Assembly: GCA_905215595.1 (NCBI GenBank) | Contig: CAJMQZ010000083.1 | Location: 1-8,641, forward strand | Source: an uncultured bacterium | GTDB lineage: Bacteria; Bacillota; Clostridia; Oscillospirales; Ruminococcaceae | DNA: 8,641 nucleotides | Direction of reading: 5' to 3' | Shown here: positions 1 to 5,850 of the stretch, piece after piece | Layout: each line of letters begins with the position of its first letter | Position numbering within the stretch: position 1 is the first letter of the stretch | The notes under the pieces: generated by a model | Told to the model about the DNA's origin: nothing | Seen by the model: only the letters and a program-made list of their open reading frames with translations | Database searches by the model: none | Position numbers and translations under genes: made by a program

Positions 1-56
1 ATTTTGTCGGGTGAATCGGCGGCAAAATGAATCGGGTGTGTTGCGGGGCGGTAAAT

Positions 57-193
57 TCTTCGTGGACTTTTCCTCACGGAAGTGGTGGGTCTCACGGTGA
101 TAACCAACCACTTTCTGTGGCTGTGTTCAAAATGAACACGACCACATCTTGTGGATGGTTTCAAACCAATCCACAAAATCAGTGAGATTTGTG
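57..193. repeat. Tandem array of four GTGG/CCAC hairpins
   Basis: Four stem-loops follow one another, each opening with GTGG and closing with CCAC, or TCAC in the first: 62-77, 82-111, 117-145 and 151-174. The second extends to a 13-pair stem (78-90 with 103-115, one mismatch and one G-U). The third continues into GTGTTCA (123-129), loop AAA, TGAACAC (133-139). The fourth extends to TTGTGGAT (149-156) with ATCCACAA (169-176). Its right arm can also pair with 186-193 (CACAAAATC with GATTTGTG, one bulge), giving an alternative fold. Unit starts are about 35 bp apart. The inner stems differ while the closing pairs are kept. It could be a structured RNA on either strand, a DNA element such as an origin or recombination site, or a palindromic repeat family; the sequence does not decide. 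Confidence 0.45.
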
Positions 194-287
194 ACAGAGA
201 ATATCATGTTTCGCAAGGTGCGTCAAGATGATTTTGAAAAATTTATGACGGTAAAGCATAAGAAGTCTTACTATTTGGCTCAAATTG

Positions 288-308
288 AAGTCTACTTGAC
301 TTTTTTAT
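288..308 (+). terminator. Weak terminator-like hairpin
   Basis: AAGTC (288-292), loop TACTT, GACTT (298-302), followed by a T run to 306. The stem is only five pairs plus a possible G-U. It is oriented to end a plus-strand transcript, for example one covering the hairpin array to its left. It could equally be chance in AT-rich sequence. Confidence 0.22.
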
Positions 309-382
309 TGAAGAGATGTCCGTTTTATGCTGCTGCATCTGTAACAGCCTGACGATAAGCACTTGCAGCGTTGTTATTTTAT

Positions 383-490
383 TCAACTGGCTGGGGGATA
401 GTCCTCTGCATCGGGCGAAGTATTCCTCAGTACGGTTTCCACCGCGCACAGAGCAATCTTGGCAAGATTCAGCGTGGTATGGGGATTCAT
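383..490 (-). CDS. Putative 35-residue small protein
   Basis: Short ORF on the minus strand starting ATG at 490 and ending TGA at 383-385. It has a clear Shine-Dalgarno GGAGG (complement of 500-504) nine bases before the start, which is the main reason to believe it. The protein begins MNPHTTLNLAKIALCAVETV. This first half can form a mildly hydrophobic helix with one Cys, and the tail is acidic and proline-containing (SPDAEDYPP). It has no signal peptide and no recognised family. It lies 75 bases downstream of the last operon gene on the same strand, beyond a probable weak terminator, so it may be expressed by read-through or from its own promoter; no convincing promoter was seen. A chance ORF remains possible. 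Confidence 0.38.
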   Translation of the reverse strand: MNPHTTLNLAKIALCAVETVLRNTSPDAEDYPPAS

Positions 491-533
491 GGCGGTATGC
501 CTCCGTCTATTTTTCTGTGTATAGAATACCACA

Positions 534-563
534 TAAACAAAAAGAGAACGGACGGTCGTTTCT
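534..563 (-). terminator. Probable Rho-independent terminator of the operon
   Basis: Just past the TAA of the YesL-like gene (566-568), the minus strand can form a stem between 545-550 and 557-563 (AACG/CGTT core plus two more pairs across one bulge, six-base loop). It is followed in the minus-strand transcript by CUUUUUGUUUAU (complement of 533-544). Position and U-rich tract fit an intrinsic terminator. The stem is short, so termination may be leaky and allow read-through into the small ORF at 383-490. Confidence 0.45.
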
Positions 564-565
564 GT

Positions 566-1969
566 TTACGAATTGAGCGCCTGCCACAACGCATCTGAAG
601 CATCAAACACTGCCACGCTGTACCCGGCAAAGCGGCTCTGGATATCAACAGTCTGGCTGCCATCGGCGGCAGTGTTGTAGCTGCCCAGTTCCAGCCCGGA
701 AAGGGCGGGCTGGCTGCGCCACGGGATAAGCTTTGTCTGCCATTCCGCGCCCAGCTTTTCGCTCAGTGCCCCATAGGCCTGTTCGAAGCCCTCCGGGTCA
801 TCCAAGATCCAGATTTTGCTCTCGCCGTTGGCAAGGTCGGTGTTCATCTGGGTGGCACCGGCCATCTGACCGTTCATGTCGGTCAGGGCGGCATCGGCGC
901 TCCATGTGTAGTTGTTCACCTGCACCACCACAGTCCCGTCGCCGTTGGCGTCCTCCGCATAGTCTGCCAGCGCAGTCTGCAGGCGCTGCACGGCCTCGTC
1001 CGGCAGGGCCTCCGCCGTGACTACCGCCACGGTGTAGTCCGGGTCTACGGTAGTCAGCAGGCCGTGCGCCACATACGCTACGCCCACAATGACCATTGCC
1101 GCCACCGCCACGATGCCCCAGTTGTAATACCACCAGTTGGCGCGGGAGCGCTTTTTCTGCTCCTGTGCGGTCAGGGGCTTATCCGGCGCTGCCGGGCGCG
1201 GGATGCTGCGCACCTCTACGCCGTATTCCTGCCGCAAAACCGGGAACAGGGTCTGCATCGCTGCCAGCCCCGGCAGCCAGAAGCCGAACAGCACCGCCCA
1301 GAAGATGCTGACCGGGAACAGCAAGATCATGCCGCCGATGCCCGCCAGCATGAGAACGCCTGCCAGGACGCAGCGCGCCGGGGCGACAGCCAGCAGCCTG
1401 CCCGCCCGGCGCAGCAAGCTGTCCGGGGCGGGCAGTTGCAGCGGCAGAACGGCAGCGCAAAGCGTAGCCAGAACCGCCAGCACCAGAAAATCCAGCGCCA
1501 GAAAAACGAGAATGGCAAGCCCGGGGTAATACCCCTGCTGCGCGGCGGCTTCAAACACAAAGGCCGATACAAAGCACAGCAGCCCCAGCACCAGCGTGCC
1601 AATGCAGCCAAAGCCGCAGGCGGCTTTCCAATGGGCGGCAAGGGTCTGTTTTGCCCGGGGCAGCCACTGGGAGGGGTCGTTCTGCAAGCTGCGCAGAGCG
1701 CAGTCTGCCAGCAGCACCATGGCAGGGCCGGTCAGCAGACCGGTGACCGCACTGCACACCACCGTCAGCGGCAGGGAGAGCAGGGTCACGCCCAGCGAGA
1801 CCCCCAGTGCGGCAGGCAGGCAGAGCACGCAGACCATCAGGTTCGTGCCCAGCAGCTGGCCGAGGTCGCGGCCGACCATCTGGCAAAAGCGTGCAAAGCC
1901 TTTTTTCTCCGGCTCGTTTGGGCCTACGCCGTGGCCGTCCCGCCCATAAAGGGCATTGTAGATGCTCAT
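566..1969 (-). CDS. YesL/DUF624-like membrane protein with C-terminal outside domain
   Basis: 467-residue integral membrane protein, last gene of the operon. Residues 24-40 are a short amphipathic lead-in. Hydrophobic segments lie near 41-62, 63-88, 117-139, 148-178, 198-216 and 219-238, an arrangement reminiscent of the YesL (DUF624) family found beside carbohydrate transporters and YesM/YesN regulators. Typical members are about 200-220 residues. This one continues through a charged linker (250-280), a further membrane segment (284-304) and about 160 mostly polar residues that should lie outside the cell. That tail has a DxNxDG motif (Asp340, Asn342, Asp344), which resembles a calcium-binding loop, and a repeating Ala/Asp/Gly/Thr-rich character. 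Start ATG at 1969, with GAGGTGA (complement of 1976-1982) six bases upstream and one base after the preceding stop, so translation is probably coupled. The exact role of YesL proteins is unknown; a part in transporter assembly or sensing is inference. The DUF624 assignment comes from topology and context. Confidence 0.75.
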   Translation of the reverse strand: MSIYNALYGRDGHGVGPNEPEKKGFARFCQMVGRDLGQLLGTNLMVCVLCLPAALGVSLGVTLLSLPLTVVCSAVTGLLTGPAMVLLADCALRSLQNDPSQWLPRAKQTLAAHWKAACGFGCIGTLVLGLLCFVSAFVFEAAAQQGYYPGLAILVFLALDFLVLAVLATLCAAVLPLQLPAPDSLLRRAGRLLAVAPARCVLAGVLMLAGIGGMILLFPVSIFWAVLFGFWLPGLAAMQTLFPVLRQEYGVEVRSIPRPAAPDKPLTAQEQKKRSRANWWYYNWGIVAVAAMVIVGVAYVAHGLLTTVDPDYTVAVVTAEALPDEAVQRLQTALADYAEDANGDGTVVVQVNNYTWSADAALTDMNGQMAGATQMNTDLANGESKIWILDDPEGFEQAYGALSEKLGAEWQTKLIPWRSQPALSGLELGSYNTAADGSQTVDIQSRFAGYSVAVFDASDALWQALNS

Positions 1970-1970
1970 T

Positions 1971-2765
1971 TTACTTCACCTCGGTGCCAAAGGCTTCGAT
2001 TTGGGTCAGCGCCGGGAAGGGGGAAGTCCCCTCGGCCTGAATCAGATCCTTCAGCACAAGGCTGCGCACCCGCTTGGGCTCAAAGGCCACGCTCTGGGGT
2101 TTGGCGCTTTTCACCAGCGGGATGTCCAGCTGGCTGCCATCAGAAAATTCCACCGTGGCCTTTACCCAGTAGTTGTCGTGGGGGAAATCTGCCCGCTCGG
2201 TGATGCGCAGCTCATCCAGCAGTACTTCCCGGCCAAAATCCAGCGTCAGGGCTGCGTTCGGGTCGCGGTTGATGCCCCAGCTCTGGTAGGGATACTCGCC
2301 GTGGGCGCTGTTCTCAAAAATGCCGTCGATGGCGTTGCGGGCGGCAAACACCGCCTCGCCGCGCGTTTCTACGTTGGCGCTGGCGTGGGGATAAAAACCG
2401 GTGTCGCCATGCTCGTCATAGCAGTTGAAGGCCAGATTCCGCCGGGCGGCAATCTCTTCCGGCAGTGCCAGCCGTGCCCGGATAACGTGACGGCTGCCCG
2501 CAAAGCTCTTGGGCGAGTAGGTGATGGCCTGCTCCCCGAAGGGAATGTGGAAGTTGATCTCCCGCTTGACCACATACACAAGGGCTTCGGGCATGGTGTC
2601 CTCGAACTGGATGACGCAGTACTGCCCGGGATGGTCGATCTCCAGCGCCACCCGGTCGCCGGGCTTGTAGCAGTTGGTGTAAACAAGGGATACGGCGGTG
2701 TCAGCGTCACAGGTCATCAGGGTGTGGCCGGCTTCGTCCAGAATTTTCAGCTTGATGGTTTCCAT
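1971..2765 (-). CDS. Discoidin-like putative carbohydrate-binding protein
   Basis: 264 residues without signal peptide or membrane segment, so probably cytoplasmic. The N-terminal part (about 1-115) is beta-rich with no recognised motif. The C-terminal part (about 126-262) resembles an F5/8 type C (discoidin, CBM32-like) jelly roll. Signs are an Asn-Ala-Ile-Asp-Gly segment (144-148) typical of the early part of that fold, a Trp-Gly pair (163-164), an ALTLDFGRE strand (172-180) followed by LLDELRI, and FSDGS at 207-211. Start ATG at 2765. AAGGAG (complement of 2773-2778) lies seven bases upstream and overlaps the TAA of the lyase gene, so the two genes are probably co-translated. Context suggests it binds the lyase's substrate or product, or assists the lyase. 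No catalytic motif was seen and the function is not established. Confidence 0.7.
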   Translation of the reverse strand: METIKLKILDEAGHTLMTCDADTAVSLVYTNCYKPGDRVALEIDHPGQYCVIQFEDTMPEALVYVVKREINFHIPFGEQAITYSPKSFAGSRHVIRARLALPEEIAARRNLAFNCYDEHGDTGFYPHASANVETRGEAVFAARNAIDGIFENSAHGEYPYQSWGINRDPNAALTLDFGREVLLDELRITERADFPHDNYWVKATVEFSDGSQLDIPLVKSAKPQSVAFEPKRVRSLVLKDLIQAEGTSPFPALTQIEAFGTEVK

Positions 2766-2776
2766 GGCAGTTCTCC

Positions 2777-4573
2777 TTAGTACAGTTCGAGCTTCAGCAT
2801 TTTTTGGAAATGCAGGGTGATCTTATAGATCGTTTCCGGCCATGCGGTGCGCAGGCGCGGGTCGGTGATAGGCACCGCCGTAACAGCAGCCGTTGCGGCG
2901 TCCGGGTCAAAGCGGATGCCGCCCAGTGTGCCCACCGCAAAGCCGTCCGCAGTGGGGACGGGTTGCTGCTCGGTGAGCAGGGTCAGGTCTACTGTGCCGG
3001 GATAGTCTGTTTCGTCCCGCAGGGTGATGCCCTGTTCGCTGACAGATACGCTGCGGCGGTAGGTGGTAAGCCCCGGGATGGGCGGGTACGCGCCCGCCAG
3101 TTCGCCGGTGATGCTATTTTCCTCGGTGCACACCTCCCGGGCAGCGTATTCCGCGCCGGGCAGCTGCTGCACGCCGTCAAAGGTGGGCAGGTTGTGCCAT
3201 GCGCTCTGCATCGTCCAGATCTCATACCGCTGAGGGCTGAAGGTCTTTTTGGTGTAGCTCTCCACTCCGATATCGATGAGAAACGGTCTTCCGTCCTTGT
3301 ACACGGTAATGCTGCCGGTATCGTTGTGGTTGTGGCTGTCGCCGTTGGAGCCAAACTTTGCACCCAGCACCCAGCTGCCCTGCCGTGCGGCATAAATGCC
3401 TACACTGGGGTACCATACTGCAGAACGATGCTGGGGAACTGCGGCGTATTCCATCAGTTCCTGCTCGGCAAAGGCGGTGGTCAGCCGGTACCACAGGTTG
3501 ATGTGGGTGCTGCCGTCCGGGTTCTGCAAATGGTCGGGGTCGGCATCGGCGCGGAAATCTGCCGCCGCAAGGGCCTGCAAAGCATCGCTGCCTACGGCCT
3601 GTCCAAAGCGGTATTCCCGTGCACCGCAGCGCCCGGCCAGGGGGCTGCAATCGCCAAAGTTCAGATAGTAAGGTCCTTCCACATGGACATTGCAGATGTA
3701 CTCCGCGATATTTTTGATCTTTGTTTCTCTGAATAGCGGGCGGAAGGCCTCCGGCGCAACGTTGGATAAAATTTCAAGACAGCCCCACAGGGTCAGTCCG
3801 GCGTGGCGATAATACTGCGCACCCTCGTTGCAGCAGCCGTCCGCGCCGTAGTCCTTCAAAAAGCAGTCGAGGCTGTAGGCTGCCTGCTTGACGGCAGCTT
3901 TTCGCTGCTGCTGGGTGGTGGGCAGCAGAAAAACGGTGAGCAGCACATTCTGAGTGCACCAGCTCGTCCAGTTACACATAGGCTCTTCGCCGTTGCCCAT
4001 CCACCAGAAGTGGCTTGTAAAATAAGGCGTCAGGATGCGGGCGTCCAGCTCCCGCTCCATCCGCGCCGTGATGCCCGGCGCGGCAGTATCCAGCTCATCG
4101 GGCAGTAAGTACCGGGTCAGCGCCAGAAGCGCGCCGGTCTCGGCGGCAAATAAATCCACGATGGGGCGGGTGGTGTCCGGCAGGGGCAGCTGCGGGGTGT
4201 CCCGCACATAACTGTTGTGGGCGGGCAGCTGCCATGCACTTTCCTCGCAGATCGCCCATACGGTATCGGCAATTTCATCCAGAAAGCGCCCTTTGTGCTC
4301 CACACACTCGGCACTTACCAGCGCGCACAGCCGCGCCCGGCGGGAAAAGTAAGCCGTCTCCCATGGGGTGCGCCGCCCAGTGTGGGTGAAATCCAGCCAG
4401 AGCGAGAGCGGCAGGGGCGCAATGGGCGTTTGCAGCGCGGCTTCCCCCGCCTGCAAAAAGCGCTGCTTTGCCCGCAGGGGCAGCCCCTGCCATGCGGTGC
4501 GTTCCTTGGCAGGGGGGAAGGGCCGGTAATCGGGAAGAAATTCCGGCAGAAAAGCAAGTTGTTCCTGTATCAT
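2777..4573 (-). CDS. Heparinase II/III-family polysaccharide lyase
   Basis: 598-residue protein of the heparinase II/III fold: an alpha-helical N-terminal barrel (about 30-380) followed by a beta-sandwich domain (about 385-598). Family enzymes cleave uronic-acid-containing polysaccharides by beta-elimination. The best signature is GDSHNHNDTGSITVY (411-425), with His414 in the position of the catalytic or metal-site His of this family, then DGRPFLIDIG and a Tyr (440). Other likely active-site segments are NEGAQYYRHAG (249-259, candidate Tyr254/255 and His257), Asn201-Trp202, and Trp459-His460-Asn461. There is no signal peptide, so it should act inside the cell on imported oligosaccharides, as an oligosaccharide lyase would. 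Start ATG at 4573 with GGAGG (complement of 4579-4583) five bases upstream; 14 bases separate it from the regulator gene. Which glycan it attacks (glycosaminoglycan, alginate, rhamnogalacturonan or other) cannot be told. A non-lyase function within the fold is possible but less likely. Confidence 0.85.
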   Translation of the reverse strand: MIQEQLAFLPEFLPDYRPFPPAKERTAWQGLPLRAKQRFLQAGEAALQTPIAPLPLSLWLDFTHTGRRTPWETAYFSRRARLCALVSAECVEHKGRFLDEIADTVWAICEESAWQLPAHNSYVRDTPQLPLPDTTRPIVDLFAAETGALLALTRYLLPDELDTAAPGITARMERELDARILTPYFTSHFWWMGNGEEPMCNWTSWCTQNVLLTVFLLPTTQQQRKAAVKQAAYSLDCFLKDYGADGCCNEGAQYYRHAGLTLWGCLEILSNVAPEAFRPLFRETKIKNIAEYICNVHVEGPYYLNFGDCSPLAGRCGAREYRFGQAVGSDALQALAAADFRADADPDHLQNPDGSTHINLWYRLTTAFAEQELMEYAAVPQHRSAVWYPSVGIYAARQGSWVLGAKFGSNGDSHNHNDTGSITVYKDGRPFLIDIGVESYTKKTFSPQRYEIWTMQSAWHNLPTFDGVQQLPGAEYAAREVCTEENSITGELAGAYPPIPGLTTYRRSVSVSEQGITLRDETDYPGTVDLTLLTEQQPVPTADGFAVGTLGGIRFDPDAATAAVTAVPITDPRLRTAWPETIYKITLHFQKMLKLELY

Positions 4574-4587
4574 AAAAGCCTCCGATT

Positions 4588-5850
4588 TTAAATACTTTGC
4601 TGGTATTCCCGCGGGCTGAGCCCCGTGACCTTTTTGAATACCTTGGAAAAATAGAAAGCGCTCTCGTACCCCAGTTTCTCAGCGATCTCGTATACTTTCA
4701 AATCGCCCTGTTCCAGCATCTCTTTTGCCGCAGCGATGCGGGTCTCGGTGATGTACTCCACAAAGCCGCTGTCGCCGTATTTGCCAAACAGCTGGCTGAG
4801 GTAGTTGGGCGAAAAATTGAACACCGCCGCCACATCGGCCAGCGTCAGTTTTTCCGAAAGGTGATTCTTAATATACTCCTGCACCTGTGCCACCACCTGC
4901 ATCTTCCCGGCGGTGGCGTCGCCCTCGTTGACCTCCACGAACTGGATGGGCTGCTCCACCGTGAGCAGGGGCTGCAGGTGGGCGTTTTCCCGGCAGCGGC
5001 GCGCCAGCCCCAGCAGGGAGCCGGTGGGGCGTCCTACCGCCCAGAGCAGCCGTACCGTGAAATAGTTGTATAGAATTTGGCTGGCGCGTTCCAGCAGCGG
5101 GCGCAGTACCGTCCGGTATTTTTGGCACTGGGCATCGGTCAGGCAGAAAAGCACATTGCAGCGCATGGCATCCGCCCCGGTCACATAGCAGGGCAGGTAG
5201 TTTTGCAGGGTGGTCTCCAGCATCCGCCCGCAGGAAAAACTCAGCTTCAGCTGCTGGGCGGGGGTAAGGGCGGTGTTGGCGATGATCTCGCAGCTGGCTA
5301 CAAGGTAGGCGTCGCTTGCAAGGTTCAGCTCCATGTGCTGCAAAGGCTGCTCCAATGCGGCTTCGTCCGGGAACAGCCCGGCGTACAACCGCACGAAAAA
5401 ACGCTCCTGATAGCTGCGCACACTCTCGGCAAGATTTTCCTGTGCTGACAATTCGCCCAGCAAAGCACGCTCCTTTTTTACCTTTTCGGCGGCCTTGGCA
5501 AGGGCGGTTTGCAGGTTTTCGGGGGTCAGGTCCAGCTTGACCAGATAATCCACCACTCCGGCACCCATGGCCTGCTTGATGTAATCAAATTCTTCAAAGC
5601 TGGTCAGCATGATAAAGGCGGGCAGGGCGTTGCGCTCCCGGCAGGTGCGGGCAAGGGTAAGCCCGTCCATCACCGGCATTTTTACGTCGGCAATGACGAT
5701 ATCCGGCTTCTCCCGCTCAATGAGTTCCAGCGCCAGCTTTCCGTTGCGGGCGGTGCCGCAGACGGTATAGCCCAGCTTTTCCCATTCCAGCATCCCCTGC
5801 AGGCCGATGAGCACCAGCGGCTCATCATCCACCAGTAATATCCGCAGCAT
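4588..5850 (-). CDS. YesN-type response regulator, AraC DNA-binding domain
   Basis: 420-residue response regulator. Residues 1-120 form a CheY-like receiver with acidic pair Asp8-Asp9, phospho-acceptor Asp55 (in IVIADVKMPVMDG), Thr83 and Lys105. Residues 319-420 are an AraC/XylS double helix-turn-helix with the usual ending ESAFYFSKVFKKVTGLSPREY. The central 200 residues are a poorly conserved linker. The start was set at ATG 5850 because MLRILLVDDEP is the normal receiver opening and GAAAGGAG lies a few bases upstream. A longer frame back to 5919 would add 23 unlikely residues inside the kinase gene. The gene overlaps the kinase gene by 26 bases, so the two are translationally coupled. Phosphorylated by its partner kinase, it probably activates the divergent transporter gene and perhaps its own operon. 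One variant feature: Lys105 is followed by Leu rather than the usual Pro. Confidence 0.92.
   Translation of the reverse strand: MLRILLVDDEPLVLIGLQGMLEWEKLGYTVCGTARNGKLALELIEREKPDIVIADVKMPVMDGLTLARTCRERNALPAFIMLTSFEEFDYIKQAMGAGVVDYLVKLDLTPENLQTALAKAAEKVKKERALLGELSAQENLAESVRSYQERFFVRLYAGLFPDEAALEQPLQHMELNLASDAYLVASCEIIANTALTPAQQLKLSFSCGRMLETTLQNYLPCYVTGADAMRCNVLFCLTDAQCQKYRTVLRPLLERASQILYNYFTVRLLWAVGRPTGSLLGLARRCRENAHLQPLLTVEQPIQFVEVNEGDATAGKMQVVAQVQEYIKNHLSEKLTLADVAAVFNFSPNYLSQLFGKYGDSGFVEYITETRIAAAKEMLEQGDLKVYEIAEKLGYESAFYFSKVFKKVTGLSPREYQQSI

Larger units (their letters stand above)
1..382. other. AT-rich region without a convincing gene
   Basis: No large gene can be supported here. By hand count positions 121-360 are about 37% G+C, well below the GC-rich genes to the right, so the stretch is either non-coding or of different origin. 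It contains the hairpin array at 62-193 described separately. An inverted repeat GCTGCA (332-337) / TGCAGC (364-369) encloses a small CTG/CAG stem. A weak terminator-like hairpin lies at 288-308. A plus-strand frame, 206-352 (48 codons from ATG, or from TTG at 149), is open but has no Shine-Dalgarno site and no recognisable family. An open frame at 2-100 plus has no start in the window and could be the tail of a gene to the left. Confidence 0.5.

Noticed and set aside
62..181. CRISPR-like regularity of GTGG/CCAC units
   Set aside because: The shared parts are only four bases on each side and the units are self-complementary hairpins, unlike CRISPR repeats with unique spacers; no cas gene is present.
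149..352. 67-codon plus-strand frame in the AT-rich left region (TTG start, or ATG at 206)
   Set aside because: No Shine-Dalgarno site, no recognised family, and it runs through hairpins and a terminator-like sequence. It could be a gene remnant but cannot be supported.
1064..2203. 379-codon plus-strand frame across the YesL-like and discoidin-like genes
   Set aside because: Rich in Gln, Arg, Ala and Pro with no motif, spans two real minus-strand genes, and has no supported ribosome site.
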